The translations under genes and the position numbers were made by a program. Of a stretch of 64,000 nucleotides of DNA, positions 28,024-41,370 are shown piece by piece (within the stretch, counting starts at the first letter, position 1; each line of letters opens with the position of its first letter). Source of the stretch: Spinacia oleracea. Its lineage: Eukaryota; Streptophyta; Magnoliopsida; Caryophyllales; Amaranthaceae. Location of the stretch: assembly GCF_020520425.1 (NCBI RefSeq), contig NC_079489.1, positions 15,090,001-15,154,000 of the forward strand, written 5' to 3'. Under the pieces are notes generated by a model, which saw only the letters and a program-made list of their open reading frames with translations, had not been told where the DNA came from and did no database searches.

Positions 28024-28489
28024 CAGTGGCGGAGCCAAGTAGGTGGACCCCCCAAAATAAATTGGGAAAAATACTTATATCTGAACGCTAAGAGACCTGT
28101 TGTTATATAAAACCGATCTCTTAGGTTAAGATAATCCTAACTTCCTAAGACCATCCTTTAGAAACAACTAGTCTCTTAGAATTCTGCACAAATATAGAGG
28201 ACAATCCTAAGAGACCAGTTATTATAAACAACTGGTCACTTAGAGTTTTGAATTTAAACGCCCTCCAATTAATTTATTCTTGTCAGTTTTCACCACACAT
28301 ATGAAAACCGTAGAGAATAATTGTAATAATTTTGTACAATTATAATATAAATATTGATTAATTTTAGGACGATACATTTTTTTTTTAGTAATATATTGTG
28401 TGTTGTGGAAGATCACCGGACACAACACTTTAAAAATCTTGGGAACGCCACTGTCGACACCCCAAAAAACACTCCTGGCTCCGCCACTG
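28024..28489. mobile_element. Non-autonomous hAT element with 8-bp target duplication
   Basis: The termini are CAGTGGCGGAGCCAAG and its inverted match CTGGCTCCGCCACTG. An exact 8-bp duplication CGTAGAAC lies at 28016-28023 and 28490-28497. The 466-base interior is AT-rich and non-coding. Confidence 0.88.
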
Positions 28490-31400
28490 CGTAGAACTCC
28501 GTATAAATGCTCATGCTACTTGTTTCTTTAACAATATTGACATGTATAAAGTTATTTCCTTGTATCATATTAATCCACACATATTATGTCTCTTAGATAG
28601 ATGTGCATATAACTTATAAGTATACTAAAATTAATACATTATATTTCTTTTCAGCAAGCTTTTCCTTTCGACATTTTTCTGAACTTTTTGTTGTCCATAT
28701 GTACCAAAATCTAAATGTAACAACGTACGTGTATATATAAGGAGTTTTATTTTGTGTAAAGCATAAAAAAATACTATAACATGTGAATTTGCATACAATT
28801 CAATGATACATAAGAAAGGATTGAGAATAATCGCTATGTTTATTTATTTTTTTGAAAGGAAAGTCGAGCTAGTTCATTAATCCAAGGACAATGTGTCCAT
28901 AAGTACATACGGAGACATCTCTGAAGGGCAGTGATTTTCCTAGACTTGCTCAATCCCAAAAGAAACTAGTCTCGCTAAGTGATGGGCTACAAAATTTCCA
29001 TCCCTTTTTACATGTGACCAAGAAATAGAATTAAAAGAAACACTCCAAGCTAAGATGTCACCTAATACCGAGTCAAGGTCAGATAAGTATATGGCACCTT
29101 TCGACAACCGGGTAATGAGGAGTTGGCAATCCGATTCCAGAATAACATTGGTGAGATTGTACCGAGTTCCAAGCTTGATCGCATTGGCCAATGCTTTAGC
29201 TTCTGCGATCTCTGCAGGCCACCACGCCCGAACCCTCCTGCATGAAGCAAAGAGCACATTACCATGTGAGTCCCGGGCAACGACCCCCATACCTACCCAC
29301 CCTTCTACTGCAAGGGAAGCATCTACATTCAGCTTTATCACGCCACAAGGAGGGGGTACCCATCGGTTGGAGCTACGTCTTGGCATGGCACTGGGTTGCC
29401 TATAGATGCAATGTGCGTACTTGCCTTGTTCCTCTGCTAGACGCTGCACACGAGCAGCTAATACCCCATTGGGGGTTGCCTTGCTCTCGAACACGAACTT
29501 GTTGCGCTCTGACCATATTACCCACGCCAAAATGGCTGTTCTTTGTTGCAGTGCTTTGTCGAATTTCTTCCAACTCGCCACGAACTCATACAACGTGTCT
29601 GCATTCTCCCACTTAATCAGGCTTGAACATCCACTTTCTGACCACAGATCCTTCACCCTCACACAATCAAAGAGTACATGACCCGCACTTTCTTCGTGAG
29701 TAGTACACCATGGGCATCTAGCTTCGTCAGTAAGGTGGCGGTGTTTCAGCAATGTACGAACAGGTAGCGTGCCCGTGCCTAGGCGCCACAAGAAGTGTCG
29801 CACCTTTGGTTGCACATCCATTCCCCAAATGTGTGACCATGCCTCATGTAAGGCCTCAAAATCCAAGCCCTTGCCAAGCATATAGGCTGTTTTTGTGGAG
29901 TAACAGCCATCCTTCGTATAAGCCCATGTTAACTCATCCTCGGGTGCACGCCAGCTAAGGGGAATAGCTAGGATGCATTTTCTATCCCTCTCATTGAAGT
30001 GCTCCTCCAGTAACTCATGTCTCCATTCCTTTGTTTCCATATCTATGAGTTCGTTGACATACTCAAACATCCCAACTGGATCACTCACAACAAATCTGCC
30101 TTGCTCATCACCTACCCATGGGTCCTTCCAGATGTTTATTTTTGTCCCATTTCCCACCCTCCATATGACACCTTCTTTGACAAGAGCTTTGGCACTCCAC
30201 ACACTCTTCCATGCGTAGCTACAAGCATAGCCCAAAGAGGACTCGAGAAAGGAGCAATGTGGATAATATTTCGCCTTCATTACCTTCCCTAGCAAGGTAT
30301 TAGTGCCGTTAACCAATCGCCATGCCTGCTTCCCAAGGAGAGCGTCGTTGAACACAAACAGGTCTTTAAAGCCCATTCCTCCAGCACACTTAGGTTCGCA
30401 AAGGGCCTTCCAGCTTCGCCAATGAATTTTCTTTTTACCTGCATCAGATCCCCAAAAAAACTTTGCCATAGCCGCTTGGATATCATTGGTAACAGACACC
30501 GGAAGCTTGTATATTCCCATTAGATAGGTTGGAATAGCTTGGATAACTGATTTCAGTAAAACCTCCTTTCCCGCCCTCGAAAGCAACTTCTCTTTCCACC
30601 CTTGGAGTTTTTTCCATATTCTATCAAGTAGAGCTCCAAACACTGCTTTTTTCGATCTACCCGCAACTGTAGGTATACCCAGATACTTCTCATGCCGATC
30701 AACTTGCCTCATTTTCAAAAACCCTACCAGTTCCTCTTTGCGCGCCATACTGACTCCCCTACTAAATGATATTTCCGACTTTTCAACGTTAATTTTCTGC
30801 CCGGATGCTACTTCGTACTGGTTGAGTATATCAACTATCATTGAGCATTCCTGTCGGTTGGCTCTAGTGAAGAGTAGGCTATCATCTGCAAAGAGAAGGT
30901 GAGAGATTTCTGGCCCGTGTCGACTAGCCCTTACACCATGAATCTTCCTTTCCTGCACTTTAGTATGCAACATACAAGAAAAAGCATCCGCAACTAAAAT
31001 AAACAAGAACGGGGAGAGAGGATCTCCTTGACGTAGACCTCGAGATGGTGAAACCAAACCACAAACTCCACCATTAATAATGAATGAATAAGACACGGTT
31101 GACACACAATCCATAATCAGATTTACCCACCTACCATCAAAGCCCATGATGAGAAGTAATTTTCGTAAGAAGCCCCACTCGACTCTATCATAAGCTTTAC
31201 TCATATCTAGTTTCATAGCAATGTAGCCTTTACGGCCTTTAGCCCTCTTTTTCATCGTATGGAACAGTTCTAAAGCAATGAGAGCATTACCTGTTATCAA
31301 CCTCCCCGGGACAAAAGCACTTTGGTTCTCCGACACAATGTTAGGCAAGATAGATTTTAGTCTCATCACTAGGGCCTTCAAAACTAATTTGTACAAGACG

Positions 31401-32824
31401 TTGCACAAGCTAATAGGCCTAAACTCAGAAATCAATTTCGGAGACTTACACTACTACAAATCGCGCCATTTTTCGACGCTTTTTTGCCGTTTTTCGACGC
31501 TAAAGGGCGTTGAGAAATAATTTCTCGACGCTGAAGCACAGCGTCGAGAATTCGGGCGTAGAGAATTTCTCGACGCTCTACGTCGTCGATAACCTCGACG
31601 ATTTAAGGCGTCTACCTTCTTTTCACTACACATTTCACCGTCGACATTCTCGACACACTTTGGCGCCACGGAAATTTTTATCGACACATATTTTTGACGA
31701 GAATGGCCTTTGCGGGTTATTTAAAATTTTTGTGGGAATTTCATATTGACATATAATGGCGTCGAGAATTATGTTATGTAAAAAGAAAAAAAAAATATAC
31801 ATTTGTCTTTACTTCACAACCACATTGAGCTTACAAAATTGTATTAAAAGGTTAAATAAGGTAAACCCAACCAAATATGGTCCGAATGTTGTAACTCATT
31901 CATATAATATAACGTATAAATTACAAAATTATGAGACTTACACGGATTTGTTCAAAATTGACATGCTAACTAATAACTGGACATTGTAAACTAATATTTT
32001 GCTTATTTTGAGCGGTCACAATAACCTCCATTGGAAACGTGCTGCAATAATTTCCATCTCCCTATTATGCAGCCAGGATACCCGAATTTACACTTCCACA
32101 CGATCAGGTACCTCACATACAAGTAAGTACCTCCATCTGATACACTTCTGAACCGGATAGACAAACAGATCGAACTTGTTGTTTCCAAGTTTTACGCCTG
32201 AAGTAAAACAACGCAAAGGTCTAGAATGAGTAAAATCCAAGGAAATAGTAACTATAAGAAAATCAAATGTCATCATATGCTTAATTTTCCTCGTCAATTC
32301 AAATGATAGTTCACAAATAAAACAGCAAGAGCGAACTAATGACGTCACCAAAAGTAGCAGATATGAGAAAAAAAATGTCACAAAGACAATCAAATACATG
32401 CAATTATATGTTATACGAGCTGGATCAGTTGAAAGATTCAGGACAATACATTTTCCAATATAATAACCAAAAAATTGATAAGAGGACAAAAGAGTGAGAC
32501 TTGGGCATTTCAGCTAACTATCGCAAAAAAGCAATGGGGCGATTCCAGCCTTCCAGGGAACTAACCAATACTGAAAATAGTATGTGAAAACAAGAGCATA
32601 ATCCAGCTCTCTATAAAAGCAAAAGGAAGCATAGGGCTATGTTTAAAGTTAGATTAGCGGCTTCTAGTAATTCTATGCATATCGTAGACTAGAAAGAGAA
32701 GAACCAAGTGTAAGGTGGTGGCGTGCTCAAAATGGCAGTCACTTAATAACTCAATGGAGTTCTTCTAAATCCGACAACAAGAGGAACAAAGTCTTATGGA
32801 GCGGCTGAAATGCCTGAAATTTTG

Positions 32825-32990
32825 TACATAGAGAGAGTATGACCTCTCACTGTTCTTTACATTACCAGAACACGGGTAGTAAATGCAGAACTTATAGATG
32901 TCAGAGTATGACCTCACACTGCTCTTTACATTACCAAAACACAGGTGTAAATGCATAACTCATAGATGTCAGAACATTTGCTAGTACATG
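32825..32990. repeat. Tandem repeat of about 69 bases inside the CACTA-like element
   Basis: Two adjacent copies of AGAGTATGACCTC..CACTG continue through TTTACATTACC and on to ATAGATGTC. A third partial copy lies near 33076-33125 (ATTACCAGAACATAGGTAGT). Confidence 0.7.
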
Positions 32991-34477
32991 GAGAGTGTTA
33001 ATTTTTGACGGAGGGAGTATTATTTTTGAAATTTTAAAAAAGGGAATCCAAAAATATTTAGTATAAATGAAGAAAATTACCAGAACATAGGTAGTAAATG
33101 CAGAACTCATATATGTCAGAACATTTTCTATTCAATTCAGAGAGGAATACTTGAACATAATCTTGAAAAGTTTTGAGCAGTGGCAAATTATCTGAAATTA
33201 GAGCAGAACGAGTGAAAATCATCCAAAACAATCAAAGAACAAATCATCTAAATTAATTTGAAGCAAATCAACCGGTTTATAAATTTGCTAGGAATACTCA
33301 ATTAATTACAAGCAGATTAACAAAGAAACAAAAATCTGAAATTTGTAACTTATATTTTCTTTTTTTTAAATAGCGACAGTAAAATAAAACAAAATAGATA
33401 ACAGTACTACTCAGAGTTATAGCAAGTGTATGCTCTAAACTAAGTAATAAAGAAAAAAATTCAATGCACTGAATCTTGTACAATAAATAGCCGAGGCATA
33501 ATTCATCAGAGCATGTTCTACATCTTCCATAAAGCACATAAAATTTTAAATCTAGTTAGAGTAACTGAATAAGAATTACAAATTTCCAAAAACTAGACAG
33601 GTTTATGCATTTTTTAGACTAATAATCACTTCATTGTCGGGAATCTAGGCCTTGATGTAGCGCGTAAGGAAAACATAAGGTTTAGGAACAATTAAATACC
33701 ACTCTATCTTGTCTAATATGGATTTCTCCATCTACAAAATCTGTTCATTTTCAGAATAGGTTATATATGTTGTATGCAATTTCTAATATGGTCACAAAGT
33801 CATTAAATAGTTGCAACAATTAATCAAGGATTTTAAACTTGTTGAGTAAGAAATGCTAATTAGTATATTATGCCCCTTATAACTTCTATAGTACCTTATG
33901 AGCCCAAATTTCCTCATAGTTTGCAGCACACCAAGGGAAGCCACAACTGTTGTATACGTATGTAAGAAGGAGAAGGCCACCAACAACAGCAGAGGGCAGC
34001 ACACCACAAGTTAGTGGGTAGCTACATCAGTCCAAGAATATTTTGGCAGTGTGACAGTAACCCGCCAGCCTGTAGGAAACAATTAAGAGTCGTACTATGA
34101 GAATTGTAAATAAAAGGGGGAAGGGATGAGTGTTAGTCTTTTATGTCTGAAGTCTATAGTGAAATACTTGGGAGAGAGAGAGATTTCTCGAATTGTTCTA
34201 ATTTTGTATTGTTGTTCAACGTTTAAGCTTTATCTATCCAAAACCAACCTTTCTCTATTTGTGACGGTTTTATACAATTTCTGGGATAATTGTTGCTGTG
34301 AGTAAGTTGTTGTTCTCAGGTGTGATGCATACTTGCACGCAATTCACATAGCACCGACAAGTACAAGTTATGATAGGAGATTTGTTTCACGCAGGCAAAA
34401 TTCCAAGGAAGGTGTAGACAATGCATAAGTTGAAATTTACTCTAAATAAAAAAAAAAACTAAAGAGCAAGGTATTAC

Positions 34478-34686
34478 CTGCAGCTTCCAGTTACTTCTGC
34501 AATTCTTTTCCAACAACATCATTTTTTGCCTGGTAAATAAACAAGAAAGACCGCTTTAGCAGACACTTAATTGCTTGAACATTTCACAGAGAATCAACTA
34601 CTATGATACCTGAAGATAAGCGATTCTTTTCAGTTGAGCCTCTTCGTCTCCTCAACTAGTGGCAGGACATTAACCAAGGCATCAAA
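34478..34686 (-). pseudogene. MED21: Captured MED21 (Mediator subunit 21) exon fragments
   Basis: Two exon-like blocks lie on the minus strand with splice sites intact. Block 34686-34610 reads FDALVNVLPLVEETKRLN, then shifts frame into QLKRIAYLQ. Block 34529-34478 reads AKNDVVGKELQK, a stop where plants have Gln, then LEAA. Plant MED21 has FDALVAALPLSEGGE..QLKRIAELQ followed by ENDLVGQELQKQLEAAEKEL, so order and spacing agree. MED21 is a core Mediator middle-module protein. This copy is dead: no start, one frameshift, one stop, and the other exons were not recognised. It was most likely carried in by the surrounding CACTA-like element. Confidence 0.75.
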
Positions 34687-37600
34687 CTATAAAAGAGAAA
34701 GTTAGATAAGAAATTAGAAGGTTCAGGGTAATTAGGAGAGAGACAAACAGGAGGTAATTCAAGTGTAACAACTACTTCATTTTGTACAACCTAATTTCAT
34801 CAACAAATTAGCATATTTTTTTAAGTACAACTGATTAATAGCATTATTACGGGAACAATAACTAACAAATATAGCAAGACATCTTGAACAGAGTAGTATA
34901 GGTTTTGAACAATCGATCAATAAGAATGAAATACTCACCTTGGGACAAATTCAAAGACAAATCAGGGGCACAACCTACTAAAACTCACTTTACCATTAAA
35001 AAAGAACATGTCGAATTGTTGCTGCAGGTTTAGACTTGTTATACATTAAATAGTAATACATTAAATTAAAAGGTGGATACAATATCTTAGTAGTCATCTA
35101 TTAATTATATGCAAACACCGTTCAAGTATTAGTAGTAAATTCATTTTTTGGCAATAAAAAAAAATGCATAACAAAAAGTAGGAGAGAAAAGAAAACAACA
35201 AGTCAACCCATAGAAATCGTAGTTGGACAATAAGTAAACTTTCAAAACACTTACTAAGATAACAAAGAAAAGAAAAAAATTATTGGGTCTATTTTCTGTT
35301 TCAGGTGTATCACTTCTTCTGTTAAATACCGATTAGCAATTTGGGGAGAAGCTTGATCAGCATATTGAACTCGAATTACTCAGAATCACAGTACCCACAA
35401 TAAAAAAATGTTCTTCAACCATACATACCCTTGGAAAACCACCAGAGGAACATAAAGCCTCAACCAAAGGATAACAAACAAATTCTACTAATGAACATAA
35501 AGAACCACTCATGTCATGTCAGATCAAGGGACGAGATAAGTCTAACTATGATCGCAGAAGTAGGAAACACCTTAAGATAAGGGATATAAGATGAGAAGCT
35601 AGGTCATCAAAACCACCGGGGTACTCTTGTTGATGTATTGCATTTTATGCCTGATTCCTAACCAACAACTAATCCAGCTAATGGACATTGTTAAATATGT
35701 CAAGATATTTTATTTATTGTAAGTAGAAGATCGAATCTTGGAACACAGCTGCAATTATGCAGTTGTATCACATAAAATCGGTTAAGTCTATATCCTAGCT
35801 CAAATAATCTTCAAATAGAAGTTGCCTAAGAGTGAATCAAGCGAGCATGAAACATACCAGCCCAAGGTTTTGATTTGAGACTGGAGCCACAAATGGTTGA
35901 AGGTGCCTGAAACATAAAAGATTAAACAGCCACCATGTAAATCAAATAAAGTAAAACCACTAAGGAAGAACTAACACATATAAAAAGAGGGGAGGTGGGG
36001 GTTAATGAAACAAAATCAAAAGCATCCAACTTTCTACGTAACGAATTAAAACTAATCTAGTCAGCCTCTTTTCTTCTCATTGTAATACGACTAGTTGTAG
36101 GTGTTAATTTACCCCATCCAATCTTCAATTCATATTCATAGTCAACCACCCTAAAGCATAAAATCGAAATAAGATTTGACTTTTTATCTTATACTTGCAT
36201 CAACGTAAAATTTCAAATTACACTTAAGAATATAATCAAATGTTAATTACCACATGGGTAACATATTTGATAAATGTATATGGCACAAGGAAAACTCCTT
36301 CAATTATTGTTTTCCTCGATTCCCAAATTGTCAAAAAGGGATGATAGAAAGATCATTAACTAAGAAACTTCTACATGCACTGCATAATAAGAAACCTCTA
36401 AATTACAATCTATAATCCATTACCTTTGGATAAAAAGAGCCTAACATACAGAACATGGAGCAGCACTCCAATTGTAAGTTTATTCGCACCAGGACATAGA
36501 GCAAGTTGTTTAGAAGATGCAGACATGCATTATTGTACCTGTGAAGCGACTAGGAGTAACTAACCAAGGGTCGGGTTTCCAAGACTTCATACAACCTCAG
36601 TTAGGAGAACAACAAAGAAAAAACAGGAGAAATAAGCAACACAACAAAACATAATCCACTTTTCGTTACAAATTATCTCAAAAAAGAAGGGCACCTCAAT
36701 GATCTTGTATCTGAAATCAGCAAAGCAATATTCTTCCAAAATTTCAAGAAAATACTACATTACAACCCCAATTCTTATTATCTAAATGCACAAAATATAA
36801 CCCCAACTTGATGAAAATATACCCAAATATTACATTAAGTAATTAGTGAGATTTTAAAAAAAATCTTAAGAGTGTTAGGTTTAAACTTACAGATTAAAGA
36901 GTGTCGTCATGTGAAGGAGGTTTCTCGTCTACGGTTAAACGCTATCAAAATAAAACAAAGAGGTTTCCATGAGAGAAGAGAACACATATTCATTATTAAA
37001 AACCCTAACTTTACTGAAATCAAAAGCCAAAATAAAATTCAAATCAGATTAAATCGGAAACAACGGAACAACCTTAACTTCTCCGTATGTTGAAAGCCGT
37101 CAAAAAACAAAATCTTTCTATCAAAAGTTCTTGAGCAGCAAATTACACAAAGAAAAACCTAAACCCGAAACCTAGAATATCGAAAATTGTAAAACCAAGA
37201 GATTGTAAAGAGGATAAATTACATTGCCTTGTGCAAGACCTCCTAACAGATAGCAACCACATGGTAGAAGATGCAAATTTCATTGTTATGAACGAACAAG
37301 TCTGCAAAAATTGAGAGAAAATTAAAACATATGCGAGAAGAGAGAAATAATTATAACTATAAGGGAAACGGAGAAGAAGGTGCGAACCTGCAACTCCATT
37401 GATGTTTGAGAGTAGATCTGGGAGAAAGGGGATTTTTTCAGCAGTTGGGTAAAGAGGAGTTAATTAGGGTTGAGAATGAAAGGACGAGTGTGAAGTCGCG
37501 GGGTAGCTTAGATGGTGCCTAGGTCACGTGCGGATCACATGATATTTTTACTAATATCTCGACGCCGTTCCTTGCCGAGAGATGATTTTGACAAGGAAAC

Positions 37601-38752
37601 GCGTCGACAAACAACGCAACCTACAAAATTGACTCAGCGCATATCCACACCGTTCGAGGCCATACCGTCGAGATTCCACGCCTTTTGTAGTAGTGAAATT
37701 AACCTTCGGTACTAGAGAAATATTGGTTTTATTCACATGGCTTAGATAGTTAGAGGGGAGCTCCCATGTAAGATACTTCTGACATATGCAACCACATCAT
37801 CACCAATAATATGCCAAAATCGTTGATAGAAAATAGCATGCATACCGTCCGGACCGGGGGGCTTTGCATGGATGCATTTGTTGTAGGGCATTATAAATTT
37901 CCTCCTTCGTATAAGGTTTCGGTAGCTCCAGTTTCTCCTCATCTTTAATGACACAGGGGACATGCTTTAAGACTTCATCTAACTCGCCTGAGGATGGTAA
38001 GGAAGAGCTAAATAGCTGTTTGTAATAATTAGTGACAATGCTCTCTACCTTCTTGACAAATACGGCTCAAACTCCTGTTCTTCTCATTCATTAACCACGT
38101 ATATATATTACAACGTAATTAACCTAAGGAGGTTAAACAAGTAACTTAACATATCATCTTCCTGCCATACTCCTTCACTGTCGTTGAGACCAACAATCCT
38201 ATTTCGACTCTTGCGTTGTGAGGCTTTGTGGTGGAAGTAAGATGTATTTCTGTCGCCGTCCTTAACTTGTGCAACTCGGGATGTCAAGTACCAATAAGCC
38301 TCGTACGTGTTTACGGTGGAGATCATCAAGAGTCTGTTCTAGTGCAATACACTTTTCACAAGACCTCGTAGTTACTGGTTGTTGCTGCAAACTCTGGAGG
38401 GACTTTTCTGCTACCGAGATCATCTTACTAAGGTCATTAAATTTGTCTCCCGCCCAACTTACTAAGCTGCTAGCTACTCCAGCCAGCTTTCCCACCACAG
38501 ACTCCTCTCTCATTCTCTCCCACGCCTCCTTCACAGTAAGCTCACACGACTCATCTAGCAACCAACTTGTCTCAAACCTGAAACCTATCTTCCTCTTCTT
38601 ATCCTTCGCCGGCCGTTGCACTTTTGCTCTAACCAACAGAGCTGTATGGTCAGATTTATAGCGCATTAAGTGCTCTAACCCCTTGTCCGGATACATAGCA
38701 AGCCAAGATGGCGAGACTAAGACACGGTCTAACCTTTCGCTATGTTTATTTA

Positions 38753-40718
38753 AATATGTACGTAGTATAACATAACATGGTTTGAGTTATGACCATAATA
38801 TTTCTCTTTTCTTCTACTTAATGCATTAGCCTATTGTTTGCTTTCGGCCCTTACCCCCATGTCCTCATCAGATGTCATCTTATATATTTCTTTATCAGTC
38901 AACCTATTGCGGGTCGAATTATATATGTTTTTAACTTGAACACATCTATTTTAGTTCTAAAAAATCACTATTTAAATGGTTATTGGATGTTTTTCGAACT
39001 TCAAGAAAAGAAAAAAATATTAAAATTTGTTTGAAGTAAATGTATCCTCTTAAATGCTTGAGCAAGTATAAGCACTTGAAGTAGAGTAAATAGGATTGCT
39101 CATTGGGTAATGCCTTACGAATCTTTTTATAGTATGATAAATTTAATTGATTTCTTCATATATGACATGACAAATTTCATTAACTATTTTTATGTATAAG
39201 AGATCTTGTAGTAATATCTGCTAGTTTTACGGTATTTCTTTGGGTGACATGAATTGAAAGTAACATATGCTAAGAAAAATTTGTGAACATGCTACTTGTG
39301 TAATTATTAAAACGTGGATCGTACCTGGTTTCAACTCTTTAAAAAAATATTTACCCATTTATTCACTTATTTAATAAGAACCTTTATGCATTCGTAGAAG
39401 ATAATTTATTTATTTTAACTAAGGGGTGTCTATGTCCATGTACTGATCTATTCCTACTTTATCATAGTAAAAACTCATCACAGTCAAAATCTTACTAAAG
39501 TTTTTTATTTGGATGGTGTAGATGCATTGGCGATTATGTATATATGTTACGTCATGATTAAATGCTCCCTATATATGATTTGCTATTCTACTTCAACAAA
39601 TTATTCTTGACTATAACACAAAGATTTAATATATGGGTGAAACGAAGTACAACTAGTCCTTGTATTTGATGTTGCAAAGTTGTGGCTTTTTTTACTTTGC
39701 TTTAGTAAAATTGTTCTCCTTATTATTTAGTGTTCAAGAATTTTGATCTCCAACAAATTTTAGTACCTAATCAAGCATCGGATGAAAGAAAGAAAAGGAA
39801 GAAAAATTTTAAATTTGTGAATTCGTAGGTATTCGATTATCTTGAATATCGGTTAAGCTTTCTTTCTCCATTTTCTTAATGCTCAATTACTTCAATCATT
39901 GTATCTTGCGATGTATGCTAAGAAATTTTTTTCACACGAAATGAATTTCAGGAATTTTCATTTTGCAATAACTTTGTTTCCTTCTTATTGTATATTAACC
40001 CCCCCCCCCCCCCCCCCCCATATTACTCAATACATAAGTGTCTTATATGGCGGATTATCAACTTGATAATCGGTCTTTTTAAAAATTTCACTAAACAATT
40101 TAAGTCAATTTGTTAATCTTATTTCTCATATATGATGTGTATATGAATAAGTACATCATATCATGTGAATTCATTGTAAGTTTAATCGTGTACAACTATA
40201 CAAGATGCATATGATCCTCCAATTCATTTCAACAAATTAAAGACATATAGTATGCACCCTTCTTTTTATTCATCTTATTTTTATTTTCCCCTTAAGATAA
40301 TGTTCTCTTTAAAACTCCATTGGTCTAAGAAAACCAGACACGAGTATTTTTATTGAAAAAAGAAAGATATTATACATTAGGTTACGTTGGTTATATGCGG
40401 GTGTAAATGCAACGAATATACACTTACAATTTGTTTTCCTCATTCACACCTTTTATAATCAATTCCAATATTAAAGGTTGTATTTTAATACCCTACCATA
40501 TTATCTAATATTATCAGACATTTAAGGTAACAATATATCCTTTTCCATAATACAATGATTTGTTCTCAATAAATATAATCATAATTAAGATACATAATTA
40601 TTTGTTCTCACTACATATATAATGTTACATTATCAAAGTGGATTCCAAAATATTATCTAATACTGAAAAATTAAAATATTTAATTAACAAAGATAACCTA
40701 GCTTGAATAAGTTACACC
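38753..40718. other. AT-rich intergenic region with a 21-base C run
   Basis: I found no coding sequence or mobile element with clear ends. A run of 21 C residues occupies 39999-40019. The last part is the promoter region of the MADS-box gene. Confidence 0.5.
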
Positions 40719-40726
40719 TATAAATA
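40719..40726 (+). promoter_or_regulatory. TATA box of the MADS-box gene
   Basis: TATAAATA lies 105 bases before the start codon, after a long AT-rich stretch. The leader that follows contains several A tracts. Confidence 0.6.
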
Positions 40727-40830
40727 CACCTTCCTAAATCAAAAGAAATCATTCATCCTTCAAACAAAAAAAAAAAATTCAACTTATAAAAAACTCTTAC
40801 ACCAAAAAAAAAAAATTCTTTCGTTCTTAA

Positions 40831-41370
40831 ATGTCTAGAAAAAAGGTGGAACTAGTATACAAAGAAAATGACTCTGCTAGAAGAACCACGTTCACAAAAA
40901 GAGCACCAAGCTTGATAAAAAAGACACGTGAAATAAGTGTCTTGTGTGATGTAGATGCGCTTGCCATCATTTATGGACAAGAAGGCCAAACCCCTGTAGT
41001 TTGGCCTCCGTCGAAGGAAGACGTGCGAAGGATCATATCCAAGTATTTATCAAAGCCGGAAATAGATCAAGCTCAGAGGCGTTTGGATCAACAAGCGTTT
41101 TTGGAACAAACTATTAAAAAGAGAACGGAGCAGATGAAGAGAATCCAGAGAAAGAATAGAGAAATTAAAATAGAAAATCTTTTGAATGACATTATGCATG
41201 GCAGATCTACGCTCGAGCAAGTCTCGCCTAATGATTTGGGCAACTTGCTATTGGTGTTAGAGGATAAGTCAAGCTCTTTCGCATACCAAATAAGGGTTTT
41301 GACCGAAGGAAATAACAATAATCCACCTCCTCCTAGCACAAATTCCAATGATGTTAATAATCCCATTTAA
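40831..41370 (+). CDS. Type I (M-gamma) MADS-box transcription factor, AGL80-like, 179 residues
   Basis: This is an intronless gene, as usual for type I MADS genes. Residues 1-60 form the SRF-type MADS domain: MSRKKVELVYKENDSARRTT, FTKR, LIKKTREISVLCDVDALAII and YGQEG. The stretch after it, PVVWPPSKEDVRRIISKY, and the later QAFLEQTIKKRTEQMKRIQR coiled region match the M-gamma group (AGL80/PHERES type), whose members mostly act in the endosperm and central cell as dimers with M-alpha partners. There is no K-box. The C-terminus is Asn/Pro-rich. Usual family length is about 180-330 residues, so it is short but looks complete. Its site of expression cannot be read from the sequence. Confidence 0.88.
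   Translation: MSRKKVELVYKENDSARRTTFTKRAPSLIKKTREISVLCDVDALAIIYGQEGQTPVVWPPSKEDVRRIISKYLSKPEIDQAQRRLDQQAFLEQTIKKRTEQMKRIQRKNREIKIENLLNDIMHGRSTLEQVSPNDLGNLLLVLEDKSSSFAYQIRVLTEGNNNNPPPPSTNSNDVNNPI

Larger units (their letters stand above)
31449..37698. mobile_element. Non-autonomous CACTA-like element inserted into the LINE
   Basis: The left end CACTACTACAAATCGCGCC is inverted at the right (CCTTTTGTAGTAGTG, ending 37695). TCGACGC words repeat next to both ends. TTA lies at 31446-31448 and again at 37699-37701, with three extra A residues before the right copy. Removing the insertion rejoins the LINE frame as KVKSPKLISEF, which proves the insertion point. No transposase is visible in about 6.25 kb. 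The interior holds tandem repeats (32825-32990) and exon pieces of a MED21 gene (34478-34686), so it appears to have captured host sequence. Confidence 0.85.
28847..38736 (-). mobile_element. LINE retrotransposon, 5'-truncated, split by a CACTA-like insertion
   Basis: A 16-base duplication TCGCTATGTTTATTTA flanks it at 28831-28846 and 38737-38752. On the minus strand it starts inside the endonuclease domain (YKSDHTALLVRAK, about 38696-38600) and continues through NGPDGM-type sequence (KPPGPDGMHAIFYQRFW, about 37870). After the insertion comes an 831-residue open frame (31435-28940). That frame has reverse transcriptase (EFRPISLCNVLYKLV, SRGLRQGDPLSPFLF, FADD box), a zinc-binding block (CPWCTTHEESAGHVLFDC) and a C-terminal plant RNase H domain (LNVDASLAVEGW, ILESDCQLLI). 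The 3' A-rich tail is at 28847. Without the insertion it is about 3.6 kb. The part upstream of the insertion is broken in several frames, so it is inactive. Confidence 0.92.

Noticed and set aside
33000-33020. Stowaway end (GACGGAGGGAGTA) inside the CACTA-like element
   Set aside because: Only one terminus was found, so it is at most a fragment. It is not listed as an element.
35876-35912. Exon-like block with flanking splice signals inside the CACTA-like element
   Set aside because: It could be another captured exon, but its short translation (about 12 residues) matches nothing I recognise.
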